Assembly: GCA_000708835.1 (NCBI GenBank)
Contig: DF237573.1
Location: 1 to 47,408, forward strand
DNA length: 47,408 nucleotides
Direction of reading: 5' to 3'
Source of the DNA: Klebsormidium nitens
Lineage: Eukaryota > Streptophyta > Klebsormidiophyceae > Klebsormidiales > Klebsormidiaceae
A program made the translations under genes and the position numbers. The notes under the pieces are model-generated. The model was not told the origin of the DNA. It saw only the letters and a list, made by a program, of their open reading frames with translations, and ran no database searches. Below, piece after piece: positions 1 through 11,739 of the stretch (position 1 is the stretch's first letter; every line of letters begins with the position of its first letter).

Positions 1-1327
1 GGTCACCCATGTTTAGAACCTTGTTGGTAGAGTCGAGCATTGCCCGGCCAAGATGCAGACTTGTTTAGGGATCGATCTAAGGACAGACACACTTCATACA
101 TGTATGCCATGAGAAGCCTATGGCCTATTTGGCTACGTGGCAAGTACGAAAAGAGACCATCGCTGCGGCGGTCGCGGCCGCAGGACTGATTGCGCGCGCA
201 ATCAGCTAGAACAATCATTATAATGCAGCTAATTTCAAACTTGTACGTGCATATGTCGAATATATCAACATGCATGCATGACGCGTGAAATGCATGGGCC
301 GCGGTACGCCACTCCAGGGCGGCGGGGTGGCATGTTGGCGGCCAGCTTATTGGTGCCACATGTGCGCAACGTACTCATTGTATGAACTCGGAATGTTTGT
401 ATGCATGATGTATGCATATATGGAAGCTAGGATTATGATATAGCGCGCGGCTGCGACGGGAGGCTATATCAGCTGCTGTTAAGCATGCTGATAATGAGCC
501 GCGCATATGAATAACACAAGGCTGACATGCAGAGCGCGAGCTAGACTGTCAATATACGTGAGTCTGGCATGTGGCGGCCCGCCCATGCACGATAACGATC
601 GAATTACATGATGATTTTCAAATGATCCCAATCACATCGCCTGTCAAGACCTGTTACTCAACCTTATCGGGCGGCCGCACCTGGCCCACAAGGATCCTTG
701 GGCTACACATGTTCTCACAAACTGAGACGTAATCCGAACATCATAACCTAGCCTATATCATTTATATGATACAATTCTTTGTGTCAGCATGCGTGATACT
801 TCTCACGGACCGAGGCTAGGCTAGCCTTTTGACAAGCAACCCGCGCTTTGTCACCTGCTATGAATTATGTACTCCCGCTATCGTTGTAAGCGCACTACAG
901 TAGGCTCAGTCCAAAACCTAACCGTCTTTTTCTAGCTACCTACAGCCGGTCGTTACAATTCAAATTTTTAAACCCGGTCAACAGTTGCTCCACTTCTCAG
1001 CCGCCAGTTGCATTAGCGCCAACTCTTGGCAACGTCGCGACTTTTTGACATCTAACAAGGTCTTGGAGCTTGAACGTCTATTTGATCATCATAAATGTCA
1101 ACCCAATCTGCTCGTAGACCTTCCATTTGCGTACCTTGAACGGCAAAAACATACGCAACTCCTTGACCATCTTAGAGCGTGTCTCTATATGACTCGATAT
1201 GCAGTACATGATATTCCCAGTTAGTAAGGTAGTACTTGGCCTGTACAAAATCGAATGCTACACGTGCCCTACAAGGGGCAGGAAAGTGCAGCTTCTGGAG
1301 CGGTCTCGCGTGTTTGACTGCGCTCAA
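1..1327. other. Intergenic, no gene recognised
   Basis: I see no open reading frame with a recognisable domain or a splice pattern here. The stretch has AT-rich tracts, CATGCATG-like words and two GCGGCCGC octamers (174-181, 671-678). It lies downstream of the histidine kinase stop codon, so its right end probably holds that gene's 3' untranslated region. Confidence 0.6.
186..205. repeat. 20-bp perfect palindrome
   Basis: The sequence ctgattgcgcgcgcaatcag equals its own reverse complement over all 20 bases, with an alternating GC core. It lies 4 bp after a GCGGCCGC octamer. No function can be assigned; it could be a protein-binding site or a decayed transposon end. Confidence 0.9.
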
Positions 1328-4300
1328 TCAGTGCACCGCGTCCCAGGCCTTCCTGAGCACCTTCGTCAGCTCGGCCATTTGGAGCGGCTTTGCGATGTAC
1401 CTGCCAGAACGCCGCACAGAGCAAGTTGGACACGCGACTCAACGCGAAGGACACGAAGCACCAGCCAGACAATCATGACTATGCTGAACGGGGATTCTAG
1501 ACGAATCGTCGTCCGAATCTCGGAAGTGATACAAGGCTCCAGGGCCGTCACAAAACTGACGTCACCGCTGCCTGCTCAAATCCGTCAATCACAGGGCGGG
1601 CGGGGGCACTGACAGGTCCATTCCGGCGTCGGTGCACGCCTTGCGCTCCTCCTCGAGCACCGCCGCGGTCACGGCCACGATGACGGGCCGCGGGAAGATC
1701 TGCTTCCGGATCTGCCGCGTCGCCTCCAGCCCGTCCATCTCTGCGCGCACGCACCGATCACAGCGTCAACATGCTGGACACCGAGACAACGGACCGCAGT
1801 GACAATCACACAAATGCAGTGAACTTGAACGGACGGGGATTGCGGAGGCTGAGACTGGTTTTGTGTGAACCGGTCCCCAAGAACGTGCGTACTCTGGTGT
1901 CGGCCCGCAGATCCAGCGGCCCAGCGCTGTGTGCGGGGTGTTCACCTGGCATGAAGCAGTCCATGAGGCAGACGTCGTAGCGCTGCCGCTGCAGCGCCTC
2001 GAGCGCCTCGACGCCGTTGCCGACGCAGTCCGCGGAGTAGCCGATGCGCGACAGCAGCCGCACCAGCACGCGCTGGTTGATCGGGTTGTCCTCCGCCGCC
2101 AGAATGCGCAGCGGGTACTGCGTGCCCATGTCCGCAGGGTAGCTCGCCAGGCTGCTGCTGCGCAGCTTGCTCAGCGACTGCACCGCGGAACGGAGCGGGG
2201 GAGCCAAGGACGGGGTCAGCACGGTGGAAGTGACAAGAGGCCACCCGGGGTGCGGCAAAACACTCAGAGGGCCCGAAAATAGTTGGCGGACGGGTTATTA
2301 TTGGCGGGTGAAGTCGACGTCAGTGTAGTGGGAGATCCAGTTTAGAAAACCTCTTTGGGCTACGCAGCCGTAGAGGAGAGTGTGCTCTCCCCTGCCAAGC
2401 CCTATTATAACTATTTTGTGCTTCTGATCACTCTGAGCATTAGAAAGCAAGCGTTCCGAAGCTTGATATGAAATGTCCGGTAAAGCCTTGGATTCCTGTG
2501 CCCGCCGGCTGCGCGCGCACCTGGACGGCGGACGCGGCGAAGACGTGGACGAGCGCGTTGAGCAGCTGGGAGGACTTGATGGGCTTGTTCAGCTGCGCCG
2601 TGAACTCGATGCCCTCCGCCGCGAGGCCCTCGGGCGCGCGCCGGCCGTGCAGGTTCAGCAGCAGCAGCGGGATGGCGCGCTCCACGTGGCACGCCTGCAG
2701 GCAGCGCATGAGCGCGGGGTCGCGCCGCTCGACCTGCCGGTGGTCCACGATCACCAGGCTGAAGCCCTGCCCCTCCGTGCGGCCCATCTGCGACCACCAA
2801 CAGGACCGGCTCAGCGGGTTTGCTTTGAGGGAGCTGCCAGAGCTCGGCATCGTGGAGAGACTCACAACACTTATGGGGAGCGTCTTGACGTTCCGGAGAG
2901 CGCAATTGCAGACATTGGCAACTCGAACAAGGAGCCTCTTCATGCGGGCAACACGTTGGCGGCCTCAAAAGCCCGGTCCTTGTTAGAGACGAAGCAGGGC
3001 AGGGGGGAGCGCTCACGAGGTCGAGCGCGTCGGCGCCGGTCTCGACGGGCAGCGGGCGCATCTTCCAGCCGCGGAGGAGCTGCTCCAGCATCTTGGTGCT
3101 GCCCGCGTGCGCGATGCCCGCGATGAGCAGCACGCGCTTCTTCTCCAGCGCCTCCTGCACGTTGTCCGGCAGCATGCGCCGCTGCGCCGCGGGGAGCGCG
3201 CGCACGCGCACCGTGAAGTGGAACGCGCTGCCCTGCCGCACCTCGCTCTCCACCCTGCGCGCCACGCCGACACACTCTCCGTCAGGCAGACAAATGATTT
3301 GCACGGGCCCCAGCTGCCTTTGATCATCTGAGAAGACGAGCTCTCATGGCTAGCGGCAAAGGCTGATACGGCACTTCGACGTGCGAATGAAGCGACGGGA
3401 CGAGCCTGGCGGAGTCGGACAGTTTTTGGCAGAAACGTAGGTTTTGAATGGGCCCCTCCGCGCTAGAACAGGGTAACAACGCTGGCGACATACTTATGAG
3501 GCTCTCTCGCTTCCGAAGAAGCAGCACCTTGTGCCTGATGGACACCGGGGGCGAGCACCATCAGTGGTCAGCCAGCAGCGCCGGGAGCAGAGTTTGCGAC
3601 TCACCAGATCTTACCACCCATGAGCTGGCACAGCTTTGCACAGATGGCCAAACCCAGCCCGGTCCCGCCTGCAAAGCAGACACGCCACGTCAAGATTTCA
3701 CAATCCAAATAATCGACGACAAGGTAGAGGTGCGCAGAGAGGTCAGGAAGAAGCATCGGTAACCCTGTCGTAACGCGATATTCAGCGGGTGGCGCTTCCC
3801 GACACCTCGAATTCCCAAAATCCTGGCAGCTTCTGTTTTAGGAGAGTGGTGAACCTATTCCATTCGCGCGGGTCGTGCTCACCGTACTTCCTGGTGGTGG
3901 AGGGGTCCACCTGCGAGAAGGACTGGAAGAGCGCGTGGCTGCGGTCGGCGGGGATGCCGATCCCGGTGTCCTGGCACACCACGTGCAGCTCGTACACGCC
4001 GCCCACCGACCCGCCCCGCGAGCAACCCTCCCCGCCCGCCCCCTCGTACTCCTCTGCTGCGCCTCTCACGCCCTCTGCGCCAAACTCGCCGGACGTGCTG
4101 GACCCGGACGCGGCGCGCCTGCGCAGCTTGGGGCTGGGCGGCACGCTGCTGCTGGCCGGGGTCGTCTCGCCGGAGGCGTTGACCGACACGCTGCGCGACG
4201 GCAGCAGGCCCTCCGCGTCGGCCTCGTACACCCCGGGCAGGGCGGCACTGGGGCGCGGCGACGGCGGCTGCGCTGAGGCGGGCTCGTCGTCGTCCGCGGT

Positions 4301-7300
4301 GATGATTCGCGCGGAGACGGAGACGGAGACGGAACCGTGGGCCGTGAACTTGACGGCGTTGGTGAGCAGGTTCACCAGGATCTGGCGCAGCCGCGACACG
4401 TCGCCCAGCAGCACGTCCGGGACCTTCGCAGTGACAAGTAACAAACGGCTCACACAGGGCCAGGAGGGGGCGGACCGGAGGCAAGCTCGAAGTGTCGAGC
4501 CTTTGAGCGATGGTCCGACGTTGTAGACAGCTACCTCCGAGAATTGATGCTTAGCACTTCCGCACCAAAGAGCGGCTAGATTTCTTGTCTGCAACAAGTC
4601 TGTGCTTCCAGTGATGACAAGATCTCAAGGAGCAAGCTTCATGCTCGCTTCGACGAAGCCACCAACTCATGGGCGCTCCAAACGGGGGCAGTGCACTCCA
4701 AGAAAACTTTGAAAACAGCAGGCTCCATGTTGGGACGGGAGGGAGCGCGGGTGCGGCGGTGGTCGCACCGATTCGTGGATGTGGTAGACGAGCTCCAGTC
4801 CTTTGTGCACGGCCTGCTGCGTGACGAGGTCGAGGCTGTCCTCGATGCAGTCGCGCAGGTCGAGCGGGACCTCCTCCAGCTCCATCTTGCCCGCCTCGAT
4901 CTTGCTGTAGTCCAAAATGTCGTTGATAATGCCCAGCAACGCCTCGCCGCTGCTGCGGATCGTGCTCGCAAACTCGCGCTGGTCCACGCTCAGGGGGCTG
5001 TCCAGCAGCAGCGCCGCCATGCCCAGCACTGCGCAAAGCACCGCAACGCCAATCAGGGGTGAGAATCACAGAGAAGGAGCGTCCAGCACGCACGAGGGTC
5101 TTGAGCAAGCGGGATGAGCCCGCCGACCTCGACAATATGAGAAGGCAGGCACGAAAGCAGTCTGACATCAGGAAACCAACGGCACCGGCTCCCACGACCA
5201 TGCTGCTCGCGCTGCGGGAGCTTCTGATGGAGGAATGGACCGACAAGAAGGACTCCCTCAGCAAACAACAAGCGTCCAAATTCTTTTTGAGACGACATCA
5301 AGCAAGAATTAACGCCGCAATTGCTCACCGGCGTTCATTGGAGTTCGTATCTCGTGCGACATGTTACTCTGCACAGGAAATAGCAGGCCCGACAGTCAGC
5401 AAAGCGCTAATAGGAGCTATGAAGTCGTTGGCGTACACACATCTCAACCTGTCATCCAGTGTTCTGGTAAATTCCCTGCCTGTCAGCAAAGAACACTAGG
5501 CTTGTACTTGCTCGCAAAAGCATCCCTGACCAAAAGAAGTCTTTGATTTTTTATATGCAATCTCCACTTCTGGCAAGTTCTTCAATGTGAGCATATTCTG
5601 CCGCGCTGCTGACCAGGAAGGCCCCCTTGGCGGTGTTGGCTTTCTCTGCGGCGGTCTTGGCCTCGCGCAGCGCGTCCTCCTGCTGGTGGCGTGCGGTGCG
5701 GTCGGTCATGACGCCGCACCACTCCACCGCGCACGGCGTCATGCGCTGCGGCAGCGCGTGGATGTGCACCCACCGGTGCTCCTCCTCCGCGGCCCTGCGC
5801 GCGCAATAATCATTCAATAAGGCGGTGCTGAAGCACAGTGCGTCGCTGCGCTAGGGTAGTCAAACGCGCGAGCTGCGAAGGGCCTTTTGATTACATGAAG
5901 TTTAAGGTGACGGAAGAGTCAAGAGGGCGAGCGCCGCTTATGATTTCATTGCACCCTTCTTGGGTGCCGTGCTCGAGGCCACCACTTTACTGGCACTACA
6001 AAATGAAAAGGTATGTCGGAAACAGTTAGAAGTGCACGCCCGCCCGGGACTGCGCTGCCTGCTCTCCCTGTACGTTGGTCAGGAGGTCAATAAGCGCAGA
6101 GCTTCTTCACGATCTCGCGGCAGTCTTATGAGAAGGTCGGAGCACACGTCGCGAGGCGGCCACTCACTTGCGCACCCGGCACTCGACGTCGAGCGGCTGC
6201 AGCGTGTCCCGCGAGGCGGCCAGCGCGTCTTGCAGCGCGGCGGCGTCGGCGGGGTGCATGAGCGCGGTGAGCAGCGCGGGGTGGCCCATGAGGCGGTCCG
6301 CGTCCACGCCCAGCACGTCCAGGATGCCCTGGCTCACGAACGGGAACGTCGCGCTGCCGTCCGCGCACAGGCAGTACCGGAACACGCCGCCGGGGACCGC
6401 GTCCGTGATCCTGCACAACGGTCGGGCCAGAACCTATCTCAAAAAGTTGCACTCAGAGCACCCTGAAGACATTAAAGAAAAGGTCGCTGGCAGTGAATTG
6501 GCCAATGGACCATTATAAGGAGCATTGGAGCTCTGCTGAAACGAAAACATGACGACGGGTTCGAGGGGCGAGCAGACCGCCGGGGTCAAAGCAATTGAAA
6601 GGTCTCGCCTACTCTGCGCAAGAAGCAGCAAACGGGGAAAATGTTTTGTGTCACCGTTAACTTAAAGAAGCCATCAGCGAAGTCAAAAGCGTTCTACCAA
6701 AAGCTGCTTTTGGGCAGAGTGATTCGAGGAACGCGGCATGGAAGGGATTGGGCTCAGCGCGTACCTCTGCAGTTCGCGCTTGGAGCGCGCGAGCTCCTCC
6801 TGCGCCTGCACCTCGGAGGTGATGTCGCGCACCGCGCCCGTGTAGACGCACGCGGTCCAGCCCAGGTACTTGTAGTGCTCGCCGCTCACGGGGTCCACGT
6901 ACACGGGGCCCGGCACGGGGCGGTCCTTGCGGCACATGTACCGGTTCATGAAGTCGACCTGCGAAATAGGGAGCGCTCAGAGGAGGGGCTAACGAGTAAG
7001 AAGCAGGCGAAGCTGTCATCCCGGAGACATTCCTCGAGCTGGGATCCTCAGCAAAGCTACTGAAGACGTCTTCACGGGTCTGGTAGCGACGAATGGACTT
7101 TATCCTTCCTAGCTCCAGAGCTCCGCTCGAGACTTGAGTCAGAAAGGGCGAAGCATCATCTTGGACAAGGTCTTTCAACTCGTGCAGATCTCCAACAGTC
7201 ACCTGCGATTGCAGCTCGAGCAATTTCTGCCATTTACCCCTCAGCGTTCAGTTGGCAAGGCGGCCGATTGGAGCAGTCAAAAGGGTCGCGAATCCATGTC

Positions 7301-10007
7301 GAAGCTTCCTCAGCCGCTCCAAAACACTTGAGACACCGAGTGGTCACTTTTCTTGCGCGCTAGCCGGTCATCCTGGCTTGGGTGCAGGCTCACCACGTTG
7401 GTGCCCTCGCCGAGCCTCTTGTACTGCGCGATGCTGGGATGCTGGTCGTCGGGGTGCACCAGGTCCATCCACGGCGTGCCCAGGAATTCCTCCATCGTCA
7501 TCCTGCGCCAACCAGAGTCTCCGAGTCACCAATAGTCCACAAGAGTAGGCCCAAACCGTTAGAGCAGAGTTTGTATCTATCACCGTGCGGTAGTGCAAAG
7601 TCTTCCACAGCCTGCGTATGGAAGGAACTCCGGGTGCAAGTACACAAGATGCTGGATCTGTATAATTTCTTTGTCCATGAAGTATGTATATTTCAAATTC
7701 CCTTTGTGGGCAGTCACTGTAGATCGAGCTGCTCCAGGAAAGCAAGCGACGGAGACGGCAGGTGACCTCCTGTCTTGCACCTCGTAATCGGCAGGGCACG
7801 TTCAAATCACGCAACTTATGTTTGGCACACCATGATTGTGGTCTCACCCCAGCATCATGGGCAGTGCGGGGGAGACGCGCTTGAAGAAGACGCCGTTCGT
7901 GTCTGCTCGGTAGAGCGCGAGGTGCGGCAGCTTCCAGTAAATCTCGTGGTCTACCTCCTGCCGCTTGCGCTCGTGGATGTCGCGCTGCCACCCCACATAC
8001 CTGCGCGTCAGCGGGGACGCCCTCAGAGGCTCACACGAAGATCACTATCCGACCTCTTTGCAACGTTCCAGTTTCCTCGACCTATGTGCAACAGTTGCCT
8101 CCAGGCCTTTTCCCCAAGTCAAGAGCAGATGGAATTCACAGAATGTGTCAATTGACAGAAGTGGGTCTGAGGGGGTGTATCACAATGTCCAGGGATTTGA
8201 TGGAGGGTATTGCAGCCGCAGATTTCTGAGGCCGGTTTTGCAGTAAGTGGAGACTCACCCTATCAGCCGTCCCTCGAGCGAGAAGCGCGGCCGCCCGTAT
8301 TCCTGAGAAAGAATCAACCAAGTAATCAGTGCACAACCAAGCAACTGCAAAGCTGTCTGGTACGTGGTCAAGACTGCCCTTCAACAAAGCAAGGCCCAAC
8401 TCATTTCGAACTGTGGAAACTGTGTAGATGTTTCCAAGTAAGGGGAAAGCAGTTTCCCTGGGGCCAGCGGTTCACCTGCACCCAGCGGTACATCATGGGG
8501 TCTTCCCCGCTGAACTGGGCAATGGTCTCCTGGTCAAATGTCGTGGCAGACGATGCAGGCGTCTCAGGGTCCGCCCCCGGGGTGCTGGCGCGCGACGACG
8601 TCTTGATGCGGTACTCCACCTGGAACACCTTGCGCCCACGCACAGCGCCCGCCACGCATGCCTACAAAATAAGGAACGATTGGTGAAGATATGCAGATGG
8701 TGGAGGCAGCTGTGACAACATGTTTTGCCAAGGATGTTAAACAAGGAACAGATGATGGGCACCGGTGGGAATGGGGGCGGCTACAGAGGCAGCACGGAAA
8801 ACAAGTGGAGATAACAAATGGTGGAGAGTGAAAGCAGAGTGCCTGGGAGCGTCACCGGCATGCATGTTGAAACAGACTGCGACAGACAGCAGCTTGAGGA
8901 AGACAAGGTCACATTGCCCCTGAGCTGGTAGAGCCCACGGGGGGGCTCTTTGCGTCCAAGTATGCCTGTCCAAATATCTGGCTGTGCGGCAGCTGCTCAG
9001 TTGAGCACCGCAAATGCTGCTGCCCAACCTTATACTTGATCGAGGTAACCTGGTTTCTATATGTTGCCTGCTCTCTTTATTGTCAGACAGTCCACGACCA
9101 CTTACTCAACCTAGCCTGCCGGAAGCGCAGGAAAGGTTTGCTTACACACTTCTAGAAGCGAGAAGAACAGAACTGTGGATGCAGGCTCCCACGCTCCTTC
9201 CCTGTGTTTAAGATGGTTGCACTTGCAAGACACTCAGACTGCTTGGCCTCTGCAGGGATGCCCCTTCTGGCGGACGGCTCTTGCCAGCCTCCGCCAGTGC
9301 CACCAAGGAACTGGTTTTCTTACCCGGACGTTTTCCACATCGTGCCTGTGCACATTCCTTTCCCAGTCTGCATCGAACATGTCGTGGAGCGCTGGCACCG
9401 TAAAGTCCAGCCAGCCAGAGTCCCCCCCCTCCTCCGCTCGCGCCGCTGCGTCCCCGCCTGTCATCCACAGTGCCACAGGCGGACCATGCTCCAGCATCTG
9501 CTCGCTCTCCGTGGGGTCCAACTGCGCTCCGAGTTCCGTCACAAAGCGAACCCGCCTCCTGAGCACTGCTCCTACGCTGGACCCATCCGCACTGCTATCC
9601 TTGAGGGTTGCTGACAAGAGCCGCGTCACGTCCTCGCACTTCACGCCCTTGTCGCTCAATAAAGCAGCCGGCGGGGTTCCCCCCTGCCCCGCCCCGTCCG
9701 CTCCCTGTCCCTGTGCACCACTGCGAGGGGTCATGTCTTTCGGCGTGCGCTTCCCAGGAGGCGCACATTCCTCCTCTCCGCAGGCGATGATGGAGAGCGA
9801 CAGCCCACTGCGGCTGCGGCTGCGCTTCTTGGAGGCTGGCCGGGAGCGGGCTCCATCCTGACGCCCTGCCACATAGGCTCCAAGGGTTAAGCCCAGCAGT
9901 AAGGGGGCCGTTGGCATAAATACTCCCCCCCCCATGCCCACTGGCCCTTCCACGTTGCCTGGCCCTTGATTCCAGAGCAAGGGAGGCTCCAATCGCGGGG
10001 ACGCCAT
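1328..10007 (-). CDS. Multi-PAS hybrid histidine kinase (17 exons, 1,211 aa)
   Basis: Sensor kinase expected to autophosphorylate on His and pass phosphate to a C-terminal receiver and then to HPt proteins. Exons: 10007-9324, 8661-8476, 8302-8259, 8000-7848, 7502-7394, 6958-6765, 6410-6168, 5794-5614, 5368-5329, 5028-4769, 4423-3883, 3668-3605, 3254-3017, 2787-2521, 2177-1946, 1740-1614, 1400-1328. All phases match. An in-frame TAA lies 15 nt before the ATG. Order: hydrophobic stretch near residues 28-48 (possible anchor); PAS1 about 130-325 (ends [14 protein letters not shown]); PAS2 about 330-445; PAS3 about 447-570; H-box MSHEIRTP with His603; N-box about 709-725; a low-complexity insert of about 90 residues; G1 DTGIGIP (Asp850); G2 GTGLGLAI; degenerate receiver about 940-1065; canonical receiver with Glu1097/Asp1098, phospho-acceptor Asp1141, Thr1170, Lys1192. 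It resembles the moss PAS-histidine kinase group (PHK), a comparison made from memory. The ligand or cofactor of the PAS domains is unknown. Confidence 0.93.
5329..5368 (-). other. 40-nt microexon carrying the H-box
   Basis: This exon encodes only [13 protein letters not shown], the phosphorylation site of the histidine kinase. It is bounded by CTGTGCAG (acceptor) and GGTGAGC (donor). It joins the upstream exon ending in KGAFL at phase 0 and the downstream exon starting [11 protein letters not shown] at phase 1, which restores the usual HisKA sequence. Gene finders with a minimum exon length may miss it. Skipping it would delete His603 and shift the frame. Confidence 0.95.
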
Positions 10008-11739
10008 GTGGGTTCCGACTGATTAGAAAGCAAAAACCAGAGGGGGTTTGCAATGACTGCGCCTGGCAGGACTGCCCTTTCTGTCAGCATTTACGCTCGC
10101 CCTGAGTGAATCGCTACAGCATTGAAACAACAACAGGGACACCAGATCGCATATGGCAATCAGTTCAATGTTGGGTTTTGGCAGATAGCTCGCACCGCCC
10201 GGGCTTCAGACTCGTCTCCTGACTCTTAGACCTGTTACAAGACTTTGAGCCAGTGGCCTCTGCTAATGACACCGATGAGCACGCTCCATTGTCTATCCGA
10301 CCTCGCCGCCTGGTTTTCTTGGTTTTCTTGCACCCTGGCAATGGCAATAGAATGGAGCAAGTTGGGAAGATCCGAAATACTGAATGAGACTGGCCAAGGC
10401 AAATCTGTTTGGATACTTGCTGTCCAGAGGATTGACGGTCAGAATATCTCCAGGGTTGTGCAATGACGGATTGTGGAACTTGGAAGGGCGCAGCTACGTA
10501 TTCTCTGCTGCAGAGAAAAAGTTGACTACCAGGACATCAATGGTCGCGCCGCGCGGTATCTGATAACCCGTCACCAACCTACCTATGCAAAATGTACACA
10601 GTACATCATGCATAGGTACCGGTATACACATCTCATGTGTTGCTTCAACAAGTCTGACATCTGACAATCCTGGTCTGATGACCTAGTGCCAAACCCAACT
10701 TACCGTACGATTGAAGTTACTGTACCGTACTATGTATTGAATTCCTTGCCCATCCAAATTTGATCCAAGCCGTCCGTTATTGTATCGAACCGCCAATAAC
10801 AAAATTGAGGGGCTCACCATTCCCATGCCGGCCGAACATAACGTCAGCTTTTCAGACACTCGGGCTCAATAAGTAGTACGGTACTACCGGTACTCGGTAG
10901 CACGACCTTTTCACACCACCTCAGTTCGAACACGTTTTTCTTCACTTGTTTGATTTCAGACTAGCCTCTTAACCCATGGTTAAGACCCTTGTAAACTGTC
11001 AGGAGATGCCTTAACCAGGAAACTCTCTGCTCCAATAATTTGGCAAAAAAAATCACACAAAGCCACAAGAACTTTTTGGTGTGAGAAAGGTCGTGCGGCG
11101 TGCCACTACGGGTAGGTAACGACCTACCTATAGGCTATGGGCACGCGGGCACCTGCCTAGGATAATCGTCACCGTCCGACGCGTAGCATTTCACCGTCGA
11201 TGCAGATCGAAGCTGGCCGATATGAACCTTTGAATTTGAAACGGCACGTTGAACTCCAATCCCGAGTGCTCGACAGAGTGACCCAGTCTGGTAAAAATGG
11301 TGACCCATTGGCATTGTCAGTGTCACGATTCACAGGCATTGTCGCAGGCAAGGACTTTGACAGATTTCCAAGGGCTCAAGTCCTTCCCGTTGATCACACT
11401 GATGCCAGCAGATTACGATGGGTAGGCCGCAGGATGGGCTTTCACTGGAAGACGTAAAGAGTCAAGGCGCGATAGATGATTAGGCCCGGGGTCACTGTGC
11501 GGATGATCTTCGAGCAGACCATCAGCTGGGCTGCTTGAAGCATGCCCCTGGCTCACTTTTATGCATACCGTAGAACAGAAAGACAGGCATGTTCCGATCC
11601 TGACCACACGACGAGACTGCATTTGGATTGCAGCTTTTACCTGCAAGGAAGCAATTTTGCAGGTTAACGTGATTGCTTTGGGGGTGATCGCATAGCAATT
11701 GCAGTCAAGCTCGGCTGCCCAGTTGGCCAGCTGAGCAGG
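10008..11739. promoter_or_regulatory. Divergent intergenic region between the two kinase genes
   Basis: The 1.7 kb separates the start codons of the histidine kinase (minus) and the receptor kinase (plus), so it should contain both promoters and 5' untranslated regions. I see no gene in it. No TATA box can be assigned with confidence. The notable feature is the GTAC cluster at 10594-10893. Confidence 0.55.
10594..10893. promoter_or_regulatory. Cluster of nine GTAC motifs
   Basis: GTAC occurs at 10594, 10601, 10616, 10705, 10722, 10727, 10876, 10881 and 10890; about one copy is expected by chance in 300 bp. GTAC is the core bound by SBP/SPL-domain factors, including the copper regulators CRR1 of Chlamydomonas and SPL7 of plants. 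The motif count is seen; binding is inference. Several copies also form short inverted repeats such as agtacggtact, so repeat decay is another explanation. Confidence 0.4.

Noticed and set aside
985-1224. 79-codon plus-strand open frame just downstream of the histidine kinase
   Set aside because: No recognisable domain, no splice context and ordinary length for chance in this DNA.
3789-4526. 245-codon plus-strand open frame
   Set aside because: It is the antisense shadow of the GC-rich histidine kinase exon 3883-4423, whose minus-strand reading has clear N-box and G1-box motifs.
9175-9861. 228-codon plus-strand open frame
   Set aside because: Antisense to histidine kinase exon 1; low-complexity composition and no domain. 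The minus-strand frame joins in phase to PAS1.
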